Shown: positions 23,343 to 35,147 of the stretch, one piece after another | How positions within the stretch are numbered: position 1 is the first letter of the stretch | Layout of the letters: every line of letters starts with the position of its first letter | Source of the DNA: Antedon bifida | Lineage: Eukaryota; Echinodermata; Crinoidea; Comatulida; Antedonidae | DNA length: 64,000 bases | NCBI GenBank assembly: GCA_963402885.1 | Contig: OY727093.1 | Span: 1,302,001-1,366,000 of the forward strand | Direction: 5' to 3' | The notes under the pieces: generated by a model | What the model was told of the DNA's origin: nothing | Seen by the model: only the letters and a program-made list of their open reading frames with translations | Databases searched by the model: none | Program-made: the position numbers and the translations under genes

Positions 23343-26300
23343 AACTGTCTTTACTCAACTTTTCTCCTGAGTTAAATGCTCTGCCTTGATGAGGCTAACT
23401 TTTCTGGGGTTGAGTTAAAACTCCCCTGTTTTTACTAACTTATTAGTTGAGACATAAATTTACTTAACTTTTCTGAGATTTTTAGGATTTTATATTAATT
23501 TAACCAATCTTTTAAATGGAACATTCATACATAAATTCAGTACTTTACTCAAAATCCAACCAATATTACATCACATTGCACACCACCCTGAACAATACCA
23601 TTATTTTTCATTGATTTGTTGATCTCTTTTTTGTGTGTATTTTTCTACTATATAAATCATTTGTATTATTTAAAGTATAAGTTACTTGGTTACTTCCTCT
23701 GTATGAACATTTCAAGGTTAGCCCTCCCACACACATCCCCTACTTTCCTACACAACAGACCATATTACTGACGCACTGACGAACTAAATTTACTTTACAT
23801 TTTGACCATTTTGATGCAGCAAGAAAATAAGCAATAAAACAAATATTTATTTTATTATTTGTGTTTTGTAGCTGTGAATGTATCGGCATCATGTATACTC
23901 ATTTCTGATAATTTATAGGAACTTAGATATATAGCTCTTAAGCATGTTCTAATTTATCTGAAAATGTATATCTCTTGTGACTTTACTTTTTGTTTATATC
24001 AATAATAAATTAAGTTGAACTTAAAATGGATATCAGTAAAAAAAGTTAAATAAAATTGGGACCGACCACAGGTGGCCATGGACAAGCTTTTTAGGAATTC
24101 TTTCCTTTTATTTAATCAAATTATTGTACTGTATTACTTAAAAAAAACTTTGTGTTTGGCTTTTGCTTCATGCTCAACCGACCAATGAATGTCTTCCGTT
24201 TAATTGTTCACATTTCATTCATACATCACTGTTTCCAAATGGTACGCACAAAACGAAGCGACTAGACACCTAGTTGTGAAGTACTTGGCCCTGTTTAATT
24301 ATAATATCCAATTGAATAACGTCAACATGGATGTTTTCTATTACGATCCTTAATACTTGCTCGCTCAACCAGAACTTTTCAATCAATATTTGTAATTACG
24401 ACTCTAAATTCTTATTTCCATGCATCACTAGTCACCAGTAATTGTTATCGTGAAATTAATCGCTTACAAAAAAAATTATATATGACACGACTAGCATATT
24501 TATTGGAGTTGTCGTATGGTACACGACTAATATATATTTTTTTTCTCTCATAAAAAAACCAACCATCAATATGAAAAAAGTAGTTTTATTACATTTACTC
24601 GGTAGCAAATGTAATCATAAACAAAATAATAATCTTAACTTCAAGATGATGCCGCTCACATATATATTTATGAATACAATATATTATGATTTGCTACACA
24701 GAATCCATACAATAAATTTCATAACATTTTTTATTCATCTAAAAGAATTGGTAATGATTGTTGGCAATAAGATAGAGGAGGATGGTATAATAATATTCAG
24801 CAACAATTAGACAAATGTTCACAAAGTTCACAAAACTTCTTTTGTAATTGCATAAACTTTTTGGCCCGGCAACTTTCATTGCTAGAACTCGCCTTTCTGG
24901 TGCACAGTTTCAGCGCCGCCCTTTACTTTGACTGTTTTTAAAAGAAACATTTTGTAATTTAATGAGTACCTATACAGAGCAGAATTTGTTCATTTTGCTT
25001 GCCCACTGTCTTGTTTTATAGGACTTACAATATTTATTGTTTTGTTAATTAACAGTGACACTGTTTATCGCTTATTAAAGAACGACATCCCCAAGTACTT
25101 GAAATTCAAATTAACTAATGACACAACTCCGCAAACTAAAAGCTTTTTGATTGGATGAATAGAAATTGGATCAGATGAAGTAAACATGTCAATATAAATT
25201 AAAACAGAACAGATATAGATTAAACATTTATGAAAAGACTAGGTACTATGTGAAATATATTGTTTGATGGTTGAAGAATCAGAAATACAAATGTTAGTGT
25301 AATGAGTTTTCCACTATTACAGTACTTGTATTGGTGAAAAGAGTTGAGGTTAATTCCATGTTCAAAGTCTAAATTTAACTTTAAGGCCATTTCAGCCAAT
25401 CTTCTGACCCCTCCCCTATTTTGTTGGCACAGTTAGTAATAACTACTCCTATAAAAAGCACATTTAATTATTATATATTAATTATTTATTGAAGAAAATA
25501 TGTAGTATATTGCAGAAAAATTATTACCATTTTAATTTGTAATTTTTATATTGATTTTAGTGATAAACGTGACAAACGTGTTGCTTTTTGTGTATATAGG
25601 TTTAATTAGTTTGATCATATAAAAAATAATGGTTTCATAATCAATCAATTTAATTTGTGTCATACTTACATAATGTTATAGGGAAGAAAATACTCCAAGT
25701 ACAATGAAATGTACAGTATAGATATCCCCATAATGATCTTTTGAATCATTCAGTCCAAACTGCAAGATGCTCATGTAAAATAAAGTTTATCTTCTGGACA
25801 GAGAGAAATTTAATTTGCGATGTGATTAATATTGGATTTATCACTTTAGTTGTATTGGGAATTTAGGTATAAAGTACTCATTATTCCATTTTAAAATTTA
25901 ATTTTAAATGAACTTTTAAAGAAAGAATTTAATTCAAAGACAATGTTTCCTTTGTTTATTTTGTAAGTTTTAAATATTGTATTGGCCTTGATGTTGGAAT
26001 TCCTCTATGTATGTGTGAGTGGGGGTAAGTGTAGTGCTTAATCCAAATATAAACATTTAATGACCAATGAACATAAATATTGTTAGTGATACCATGAAGT
26101 GGTGCTTTTTGAATACGCAATTAAATTTCACATGAGTAGTATGTCTGCATTGATATTAGTGTAACTTTGTGATGTCACATCGTCGTGTCACTGTAAAATT
26201 TAACCTGCAATTCTAATTAGAGACCATACCGCAAACACTAAAACCTGATCGTGAATGTGCTATTATACTTTTTTATACTATTATAATATTTATTAAAAGT

Positions 26301-26520
26301 AGGTCTCTATGACATAAAGTGGCTTGCCATTTTTCTATTTAATTACTGCCTTTAGGCTAGAGACGTTCTAACTCACTACACCTTTTAATAGGTGTTGAAT
26401 TAGAACGTGTTGTTGAGTGCATTACAAGCCACAACATGAATAAACTTGTATTATTTAGATTGCACATGTGCACCAGCTAAAACTATATCCAAACAATACT
26501 GTATAGGGAGAGGAAAAAAG
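23343..26520. other. Long gene-free stretch
   Basis: At 24490-24545 ACACGACTA occurs twice in an AT-rich context. A GC-richer patch at 24865-24925 (GGCCCGGCAAC ... CAGCGCCGCCC) stands out but is unassigned. A C-rich scrap at 25405-25432 resembles the CTATTTTTAGACC family. No gene is recognised. Confidence 0.4.
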
Positions 26521-26524
26521 GAGG

Positions 26525-26680
26525 CAGTGGTGTAACAGCTATATGAGCGTTCCACTGGCTAAACCCAGGGGCTCCAGAGCTTTAAGGGGTTCAAGAGCAT
26601 GAGCATTCCAATGCAACTACCCAGCATAGGAGGGCTCCTTAGGAGTGCTAAACTAGGGGGCTTTGTGTTACGTCACCACT
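26525..26680 (+). mobile_element. Dispersed element, CAGTGGCGTAACAGCTAT family, copy 2 (MITE-like)
   Basis: The left end AGTGGTGTAAC and right end GTTACGTCACCACT are inverted repeats (one base inserted). The interior shares GAGCATGAGCA, CAACTACCCA and AGGAGTGCTAAACTAGGGG with 15581-15718. About 156 bp long, it has no coding capacity. No clear target duplication is seen, so the superfamily is open. Confidence 0.75.
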
Positions 26681-27194
26681 ATGTAGAGGAGAGGAATTCA
26701 GAAAGATAAAGCAACATAATATCATGTAAAACAGATACTTAAATTTAGGTAAACTTTTGTTCATACCCTATATGTGATTGCTTCAGGAATTCGCAACAAA
26801 ATTATTTTTTTTCTATTTTTTATATAATAAATATGAAATCATAATTCATATTTCATGCTACCATCTGTACTACATTTTAATGTGTGACATTGAAGGCCTA
26901 CAGAAATTGATTCATCATAAATAACAAAATACAAATTGTAACAGAAATATAAAATAAATTATATGTGTGGGTTTATTGGAATGTGAATTATTTTTATAAT
27001 TTATGGTAATTTTCTCCAGAGATTTGAGTAAAAATGTTGGCCAATATATCCTGGAAAAAATTGAAAGAAGGAAGTAATGTTATTTAGTGACAGTTAAAAT
27101 AGCAGAGAATAAAACAGCTAAACTTTGATCATTTTGTACATTAATTATTGTTGATATCATTTGACATTATGTAAGAGTTGACATTATGCAGGAA
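26681..27194. other. Gene-free AT-rich stretch
   Basis: No recognised features apart from AT-rich runs. Confidence 0.5.
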
Positions 27195-27424
27195 GTAGGC
27201 TTATGTAAGACATTATAGTAGGCCTATGTAAGACATTATAGTAGGCCTATGTAAGACATTATAGTAGGCTTATGTAAAACATTATAGTAGGCTTATGTAA
27301 GACATTATAGTAGGCCTATGTAAGACATTATAGTAGGCCTATGTAAGACACTATAGTAGGCTTATGTAAGACATTATAGTAGGCCTATGTAAGACATTAT
27401 AGTAGGCCTATGTAAGACATAGTT
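27195..27424. repeat. 23-bp tandem array (ten exact-period units)
   Basis: The unit is GTAGGCCTATGTAAGACATT plus ATA, 23 bp. Units start at 27195, 27218, 27241, 27264, 27287, 27310, 27333, 27356, 27379 and 27402, with no length variation. The main variable site is GGCTTA versus GGCCTA, in the order T C C T T C C T C C. Other variants are rare (AAAACA in unit 4, CACTATA in unit 7). This is a recently amplified minisatellite. Confidence 0.97.
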
Positions 27425-28690
27425 TGCAAGTGGTGATTAACTTGATGTTTTATTCCAGGGTCTTATGTTCAAATTAGTGATATGGTTCAATATTATTAGG
27501 ATTTACATAATCTTAAGTTGTGACTTAATAATATTGACCGCCTTGCATTGACTGGTTCAATTGTTATGTTGGTAGCCTTGGTAACCTAATCTGTGCTGTG
27601 ATTGGTTCAAAGTTTATTTTTTATCAACTGACAGTGATAAAATACCTCAGAAAAGTTACAATTTGTGTTCTCAAAGTTAACTACAGTATCTTTGTTCAAA
27701 TAATCAATTAAAATAATAAATAATTTACTTTATTCATTACTTGAGTGTCACTTTAACCACAATACATTGTCATTTGTTATCCTAGTTTCAACAGGGAAAT
27801 TGGTATTCAGAATACATCGTGAAATGATAAATTTATTTTTAAAAAAACCTTTCATTTCCCTCTTTATGGAAATGTTTTATTTATGTATCAGGTGTCCAGT
27901 TCATCAGGGATTATGTTCATATTCAGCATCCTCACAAACAGAAATGAAAATATATTTAAAAACTACTTTTAGATAAGGAAGTTTGTAATGGCCTTTCAAG
28001 GCAAAATCAATCCACACCAGAGGAAGTATTTGGAAAAAGTCAAGTATCAATTACTATAATATTCAGCTTGTGGTATTGATTCATTGTAATTGCAGTGTAC
28101 CTGGATCTGGTTGTACCAAGTACTACTATTCCTTCTTCCTACCAAATAATTACATCCTGCTGGGCCTATACATTTGGGTAAAACACCGCTTGAGTGCCAG
28201 CTAGTCAGGACATTACACAATATGAATTAAATGTTGAAAAATATCACTTTCAATTGAAAAGCCTAGATAGCATTTTCATATCATTTCATTTATTTGTCTC
28301 AAGGCACAAAACAATAAAATATATAGGCATCAAAACGAAAGGAACATGAGACAGGGCACCCAAAAAGTAAACATAATATTTATACATTAATAATTATTAC
28401 ATAATCGATAAGTAGAGGTAGGGACTAATCGAAAAATGAATGACCTACCGTGCTTAGTATGTAACTAAGTCATTTTAATTAAGTTTTGGTAGTTTGAACT
28501 GTACCTAACCTACCTTTATACCAAACAGCATATTTTCTTTTTGACAATTTTATCACTGATTTTCAAATCTTAATTGTTGTTTATCAGAATGAAAAGTAAT
28601 TTGTCGTAAAATGAACACTTAAAATAATCCTACCCCATTAGGTATTTAAAATCGACCTAAACAAAATCATATCTCCTTCCAATATTCGTT
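27425..28690. other. Gene-free stretch
   Basis: A possible reverse LINE tail lies at about 28270-28330 (ATTTCATTTATTTGTCTC and following). No gene is recognised. Confidence 0.4.
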
Positions 28691-28935
28691 TAATTTACTC
28701 TCTTGGTAATCTATCATCTGTAGATGATGTTTCTTCTTATCTTGCTATACTCATTAGCAAATTGCTTTAATTAAACATGCTCACTTCTAAGTGGAGCATG
28801 TCAAATGACAGCAATCAACTCGAGTACCACATTCCAAATTTTAATTACTTATAATCACTTTTGACACTAACTATTAATAATGAAAGGCTGCCTATCAAGT
28901 AATTACTTTACTAGGCTCAGAGTATTTGACAAAAA
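28691..28935. promoter_or_regulatory. Speculative regulatory island
   Basis: This block is rich in homeodomain-type words (TTTAATTAAA, AATTACTT, TTAATTACTT) and TGACAGC-type words. It also contains two hairpins: ATCATCT-GT-AGATGAT at about 28709-28724 and CATGCTCACTT / AAGTGGAGCATG at 28776-28800 with one bulged base. It has no reading frame of note. The call is inference from motif density and could be chance in AT-rich DNA. Confidence 0.15.
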
Positions 28936-29739
28936 AGCAGCTTAACTCAATAATAAAGTACCCCATTTTACCATGTTTGCAGCATCTTCACCTATACATC
29001 TTTTACTCAATTTATAAAATTTGTCAATTTTGCAAATGCTTATATTTTTTAATTTAATGTTATCTCTATCCTAAACCACCATGCTTTCTGTATGTACCTC
29101 ACAAATAAAAAAAATGGCCAAACGTACCAGTCAGGATTGGACATGTGCTACAAGTTTCAACTTTTAATTGGAACACTGCTCCAAAAAGAAAACGCTCTAT
29201 GTAATATTCCACAATGGATGCATTTATTAGTAGTTATTGTTAAATACAGCCATTCTAATTTCTTCTTGTCTAATAATTAATCAAAAGAAGAATAATTCTG
29301 CTGAACGGAAATTACTCATTTGCATGCAGTTTTTATTAGAGAGCTGTGGATAACAACTCATACATTATTTATGATATTAATACCTTTATTATTCTATCGA
29401 CGTTTTCATATTATTTTTTTTTCTCTTCATATTTTCGTTATAAAATTTCTCAATGTTTTATTCATCATTTCATAATCTTTATTTTATTATAATTTCTCTC
29501 TACTTTTTTTTTACTATTACTTTTTCCTTGTGATATATTTTCATTTTTTCTCTTTCCAACAATTCTCATTACTTCATAATTGTGTTGCCATAGTAATAAG
29601 AGACTATTGTTAATCCTTTATGTTGTTGCAGCCATTTAGTTGTTATTTAACAATATATTATATAAACACAGTGAAAACTGACTTGCATTATAATGACATA
29701 AAATGTAATAGTTAATTTTTGTTAATTTTCTTAATTTTT
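28936..29739. other. Gene-free AT-rich stretch
   Basis: Pyrimidine-rich runs occur at about 29410-29560. No gene is recognised. Confidence 0.45.
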
Positions 29740-29921
29740 TCCATTTTGTGGAATAAACTGCCAATCGACATAAAGACATCTGAAAACATCAACACTTTCA
29801 AAACACGACTAAAAACCCATTTTTACACAGAGGCATTTCCTGCTTAACTTTGTCAAGCGCCTTTGAACATTATTATGGATACTGGCGCTATATAAATCTG
29901 ATTGATTGATTGATTGATTGA
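29740..29921 (+). mobile_element. 5'-truncated LINE (CR1/L2-like) with ORF2 C-terminus
   Basis: The fragment holds the last 33 codons of a LINE ORF2 (29746-29847) and then a short 3' UTR ending GGCGCTATATAAATCTG plus a (GATT)n tail. The peptide begins LWNKLPIDIK and contains FKTRLKTHFY, the usual C-terminal pattern of CR1/L2/Jockey-type ORF2 proteins (a W-N-x-L-P motif followed by a basic FK..L..H.F segment). Everything upstream, including the endonuclease and reverse transcriptase, is missing, as expected from truncated reverse transcription. The copy is dead. Confidence 0.88.
29746..29847 (+). pseudogene. LINE ORF2 C-terminal remnant (33 codons and stop)
   Basis: This is the coding part of the truncated LINE. 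Residues 1-6 give L-W-N-K-L-P, and residues about 18-27 give the basic F-K-T-R-L-K-T-H-F-Y segment. The stop is TAA at 29845-29847. There are no internal stops, so truncation may be fairly recent. The frame continues upstream for a few codons into unrelated AT-rich sequence. It has no catalytic domain. Confidence 0.82.
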
Positions 29922-30128
29922 ATTGTTGTACTGTCAATTCACCTGAACACTCTAGCTGGCCTAGAATAGGGAGCTTCAGAATTGTGACAACTTCGGACCT
30001 TGTTGGTTGTCATCTGGACTTAGAAACAACCAACACTGTGTTGAAGAATAGAGTGAGGAAGCACATTTCAACTTCGCAACAATGAATTAACATGACGTAA
30101 CTTGTTCCTAGGTCCTTGGTCATAGCCA
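29922..30128. other. Gene-free flank
   Basis: A somewhat GC-richer segment with nothing recognised. Confidence 0.4.
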
Positions 30129-30318
30129 ATCAAAAGAGGGCTGCGAAGTGTGTATGAGCCAATGGTGCCACCTTCTCAATATCCTTGAAACATCAAACGT
30201 GGGCTGGGAGGTGTGTGTGACAAAATAATGTCACCTTCTCAATATCCCGGAGACATCAAAGAGGGTTGGTAAGTGTGTGTGAAACCCAAAAATGCCACCT
30301 TCGCAATATCTTGGGGAC
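30129..30318. repeat. 63-64-bp tandem repeat (about three units)
   Basis: CACCTTCTCAATATCC recurs at 63-64-bp spacing (CCTTCTC at 30171 and 30234, CCTTCGC at about 30298). Units also share AGACATCAAA / AAACATCAAA, GGGCTGGGAGGTGTGTGTGA and a NATGCCACC or AATGTCACC block. Divergence between units is about one base in six by eye. Confidence 0.88.
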
Positions 30319-30596
30319 ACCCCAGCATATAATACATTATCAAATTCTTTATTTGGTTCGCTTTTTATCAATACTATGACAGCGTTTATCATGACAAAAA
30401 TGTATTAAGTAAAAATGATTGAACGCATTGAATGTAGGTTGGAAACATCACGCCACACATTCTGTAATTGGGTTCAAGATACCTTATTACACTCCCATAT
30501 TAATAATTCATCTATTTTCTCTTTTATGCTTACCATTTCATTGAATGCACGTTTCGCATGCTGTCTATCTATTTACCAACCAGAGATTTATTTTTT

Positions 30597-30672
30597 TTTT
30601 TCAACAATATTTTACGAGGGTGGTCCATCCAGCCGAAGCTGATCATTAGGGACCCTCGCAAAAATACATCAT
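30597..30672 (-). mobile_element. Retroposon 3' tail fragment, GGGTCCCTAATGATCAGCTT family, copy 1
   Basis: On the minus strand it reads GCGAGGGTCCCTAATGATCA, then a GCTGGATGGACCACC block, then AATATTGTTGAA and A-rich sequence. It matches 55796-55870 in the opposite orientation. The conserved stem-like block followed by an A-rich tail is typical of a LINE or SINE 3' end. Confidence 0.72.
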
Positions 30673-30719
30673 GACGAGACATAAACATGTAACAATAACA
30701 ATTAAATTAAAATAAATAT

Positions 30720-30975
30720 AAAGCATTATGAAGAGAACCACTGTATTACCTTTGTTTATATACTTTATGAAGAGAAAAAAGTTACAATATTACAGCTCTT
30801 CTCAGTAATGAGGAGGATTTTGTGTATTATCTTTGAGATATGAAGTAAAGAGGGCTTTTTGATGAGGATGACACCTTCTGGCCCTTCCTCTCTCCTTATA
30901 CTACCTATTTATATTTAATTCTTCTTAATGAGGATGTCTGACACCCTGTGTCCCCTCCTCTCTCCATCTCCTTAT
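30720..30975. repeat. Two small imperfect duplications
   Basis: TTATGAAGAGAA(C/A) with ACTGTATTACC / GTTACAATATTAC recurs at about 30727 and 30768. AATGAGGATGNNTGACACC with CCCTTCCTCTCTCC and TTATACTACCTATT / TTATGCAACCTATT recurs at about 30862 and 30926. Both are short local duplications. Confidence 0.6.
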
Positions 30976-33900
30976 GCAACCTATTCTCCACATTTCCAAC
31001 ATAGGCCTGTTGAATCTGTTCCTGCAGTCTGACAAAATAACAAGAGATAGATAAATTAGTAAAACTAATAAATTACTAAAACCAAAATGGAACGTGACAA
31101 TGACAGCCATGTAACTAATTTGTGCTTATTTGTCTGTAGTAATGTAAGTTAGGTTTGATATTTGTAAATTAATTCTCCGTCATTAAAAACCATCATCGGT
31201 AGACCTGTATAATCCTGTCTGGGCGCCTTGTAATACAAATTTAATATATATTTCTTCTTTTCCTTTTAAGATATGGAAATAAAGATGAATAGTCAATGAT
31301 GTGTGTCAGATTAATTATAAAACTTAATCCCAAGCTTATTGATCAAATTGCTTCTTCCATTATTGGTAAGTAAAGTCAATGAGCCAAATGTGTATTTTTA
31401 TTTTTAATTATTAAATTTATGTGTTTTCTTTTACCTTTTTTTTTGCGGTTGATGACTGACATGACACAGACGATCAAAGAATAGTGTTTTCCAAAAGCTT
31501 GCCATATTATTTCTGGCTATTTACTTTATTGTTTTTCTTTCTGGTTGTATATCTCCATTGAGATCCAACCCACATCATTATAGACATTTTTTCAGTAATT
31601 TTCCTATGGACTTAAATGACACAGAGTTTTATCTTGCCTGTCCACACTTACATTTTAGTCATTTTAATGTCAATATTTATGACGATAATAATGATAATGA
31701 AAAAAAACCCTTAATATATTTTTTTGTCATGACTTTCTATTCAATTCAAGAGGAGTATAATTTGTGCAAAAGCATGATCTTACTAATTTATATTTCTTTC
31801 GGCAAAGCTAAAAGATAAAAATAGCTGAAGGGAAAAAAAGCTTTAATCTTAAAATAACATGAAGTAATGATTTCACTAATGTTAATTACATCGGGAAAGT
31901 AAACATTACTGTCGTCGGCAGGCTCACTTCACTATCAATTGTCAATTGCAGCTACTTCAACCACGGCAACTAATTCATCCATTCTTCAACCTTGACTTTT
32001 ACATCTGAAGTAGTCACATGATTGTTGATTTTCTTTCTTAAAGAATACAATAACAAATTAAATTTATAATCTTCAATAGTTAATTATTCCATGGACAAAT
32101 GTTCATTTGTCTTTGATTGTGCACGTAATTGTAGTCTCTCTGTTATTGTTGTTTCAAGTGGCTATCTCAACATTCACATATTACAAACTAATTGCAATGG
32201 TCATCTGCTTCATTTGCATCTTCAAATTGATGTAATATATTTGTCAATTTCATGACTCATTTTAGCCATTCACTTCACTTTAATTAGTGTCTATTGTCTA
32301 GCAAGAATTAATTATCCGACTTCAACTTTGTGAAATTTATTTTTAAAACATTCAGATAAGTAGTAATAGTAGCAGTGAAGTAGCCACTAGAAAAAATGTG
32401 GTGCTCGGTTTTTGTAAGAAAAGGTACAACCTCTGTTCAAGCCACTGGGTTGTCAAAGGCATCTGTCAAAAAGTGGTCAGGTTGAAACCTTACCAACCGT
32501 TTAGAATGTCTCAATGTCTTTGGCTGATATTTGCCATGCAAACCTTTAATTTATTAAATAAAGTCTGATACAAGCCTTTACTTGTGTAAATTTAGAAGTA
32601 AACAGTTTATCACTACTTTGCTATTAAATTAAAAGGTATTATACCAAACATAAATTAAATTCTCTCTCTACATCAATAATAGTTTAATACAAACCACTTT
32701 CTCTTCCCCACTTTTCCCTTCCCCCTTCCTTCACTTTTCCTTTTTTCTCCTTTTCTCGCTTTTCCTTTCCCTTGTATAAAAAATCTTTCGTTAGATGTTT
32801 GTAATGAGAATCAGTTAAGTCTAAGTACAGTAATGGAAAATACTGTGACGTAGCTTGTTGTGACGTACAGTATTACGTTATTTAAAGAATCTGGAAATAC
32901 TCTGCCATTAACCTTTGACTCCCCTGACAATTGAGATAGTACACATCTTACTGAGAAGTCAACTACAAACAAGGCTTTGTTTACTAACAAAAAAATATAT
33001 ATTTCTTGAGAATTTCTTTAAAATTGTTGTTATTTCATTGTATTGTGATATTCTCTACAAAAGTAAAATAAGGTTCATTTTAGTAAAGAAAAGACATTTG
33101 TGTTTTAATAATTAAAAATGTAATGGGTGTTATGGGGGGAGGGGGTGTGTAGATGGGTGTTGGAGTTTGGCATAACCTAGGCACGACAAGCTGGACAATT
33201 CATGGACACTATTACTACTGGAAAAGAAACCCATTAACAACTTAGCGTACAGGCCTGATTTGTGAAAGAAAATAAAATAATTAATTTTTAGTGCCAATAA
33301 TTTGTTTTAATGGTAATTAATAAGCGCTTTACAGTACCCAGCGTGTATATTTTATATCTCATGATATTTAACTTAATATTTAAATAACTTTGAAATTAAA
33401 TACAATTTACAATTGCCAAAAGTGATTATTATTTGCATTTTCTCTTCCCTTCTCTCTCTTTCAATCTTCCCCTTCCCATTAATTTACATGAGGATCCTAT
33501 ACACCTGAGGGTGACTTAATGAATTACCGTACCATGCATTTAACAATACTACACATTAGTCCTCGAGGTAACCTCAATATGGTTTGACAGTTGTATCAAA
33601 AGCTTTACAAATACATTCATAAGCCTATACTGTAGTAGCAGTCCCTTCAATAGCTTTTACTACTGTATTTACTATCTACTATAAATATGTTATTGAAATA
33701 TTTTAGCATTATACCCTGCCTGAATATTTATTACTTCTCTTTAATTTATTGAACAATTTGCTCTTTGTACCCTATCTCCCACTCTTTCGACTCTGTACAC
33801 TTACCTATTCATTTCAATGTATCCCTTGCTATTCAGCGGTATTCTTGATTTATTACAACATTTACTACAAAGGAAAAACTCTGTTTTGCACAATCAGCTC

Positions 33901-34090
33901 TTTGTATGATGATGTTGTTTCCTGTTTCATTTAGGACCATGTTGAAATTGTTCTACTGTAGTTCATGCAGTAACTACATTTTGTTGATTTTTTAACCGGA
34001 TTATGCGAGTATTTACCAACACTTTTCTGGTAATATCATATATACCGTTTATTGCAGTGACTGCCTCATTAACTTCTACATTGAAACAAC
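30976..34090. other. Long gene-free stretch
   Basis: Pyrimidine-rich runs lie at 32698-32775 and 33440-33475. A G-rich run (GGGGGGAGGGGGTGTG) is at about 33134. The 31880-32300 block has dense TAATTA / CAATTG words and is listed separately. No gene is recognised. Confidence 0.4.
31880..32300. promoter_or_regulatory. Speculative regulatory island
   Basis: The block has many potential homeodomain (TTAATTA, CTAATTG, TTAATTAG) and E-box-like CAATTG words, ATTGTT/ACAAAT words of SOX type, and scattered CpGs at its start (GTCGTCGGCAGG). It lacks coding features. This is motif reading only and could be chance. Confidence 0.12.
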
Positions 34091-34096
34091 ATTATT

Positions 34097-34200
34097 GCAG
34101 TAAGAATGTATAGTTACTGCAGTAAGAATGTATAGTTACTGCAGTAAGAATGTATAGTTACTACAGTAAGAATGTATAGTTACTACAGTAACTGCAGTAG
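34097..34200. repeat. 22-bp tandem array with palindromic junctions
   Basis: The unit is GCAGTAAGAATGTATAGTTA plus CT, 22 bp, starting at 34097, 34119, 34141, 34163 (as ACAG) and a partial at 34185. At each GC junction the sequence TTACTGCAGTAA is a perfect 12-base palindrome. Later units change it to TTACTACAGTAA. The array ends in GTAACTGCAG. Confidence 0.93.
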
Positions 34201-34234
34201 ATATGTTTTGACATATGATCATATCTTGTGGCAT

Positions 34235-34345
34235 GAGAAGGATGATGATGCTAACAATCTCAATTGTCATTGACAGAAATGATGACAAGAACATTAATTG
34301 AAAATGGTGACAATGTTGTCAATTATGTTGACAATGATGGTCATG
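34235..34345. repeat. Degenerate TGACAA/ATGATG tract
   Basis: TGACA and GACAATG words recur about eight times (for example GGTGACAATGTTGTC, GTTGACAATGATGG). This is a decayed short tandem repeat. Confidence 0.6.
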
Positions 34346-35019
34346 GAGACAATGTCCACTACATAATGTATAAATTGCCATAATTTTATTCAGTATGTTG
34401 CTGTAGTGTAAAGCTCAATCTCAATCTCAATCTTCAGTTTCATGAACATATTTAGTTCTCTAGGGCTGTCATACTAAATAAAAATACCAAAGTAAACACT
34501 GTATGTACAGGCGATGTCTTAAACCTGCCCATTGCATACTTAACTGTATTTAATGTAGTGATAAGTTTTACCTGGGGTAATAACTGCTGAGCTAATAGTA
34601 GATGGGCTTTAGGCAAACAGCTGCACTTGAATAGAAGCTCCACTGGAAGCAAGTCTTCTGACAGAAATAGGTTATGCCTAATAGTGTCAGGTATTAATAT
34701 AAAGAATATTGAAAATGTTTACTGCTTATTTCTAAAGCATCTCTCATCTCTCTCCATGGTTCATGCATTTATTTTTCCAGTGAGGCTAAAACAGGATCTG
34801 AAGGAGTTGCTATGGGTTAAAACTACTAAATAATACATCCCCAGGGTTGTGGAGGGAGAGATGTATGTTTCTGGTACACATCTGTTCAAAAAATTCAGCC
34901 TAATATATATTCAATCAAATCAAATACATTGTGGGAGGGTGGTAGAAGTAGAAATATATATTTTTCAATTTGTAGACAAGTTGTATTATGACATCTGTGG
35001 TTAAGCAGTTTCTTTTAAA
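34346..35019. other. Gene-free stretch
   Basis: No recognised features. Confidence 0.45.
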
Positions 35020-35147
35020 TTTGCAGTTGACATGTTTTGACATTTGTGGTTATGTTTACATTTGCAGGTATATGTTTTTACATTTGTGGTAATTGTTACA
35101 TTTATTGAGAATGTTTACATTTGGGGTAATTTTTACATTGCAGGCTC
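35020..35147. repeat. Degenerate ~28-bp tandem repeat
   Basis: TTTACATTTGNGGTNAT recurs four to five times (about 35026, 35056, 35083, 35098 and 35115) at spacing of roughly 25-30 bp, ending in TTTTTACATTGCAGG. Units are uneven in length. Confidence 0.65.

Noticed and set aside
24490-24545. Inverted-repeat element
   Set aside because: The ACACGACTA words are direct repeats in AT-rich DNA; pairing between the flanks is mostly A/T.
27195-27424. CRISPR array
   Set aside because: The units are contiguous 23-bp repeats with no unique spacers, and the DNA is eukaryotic.
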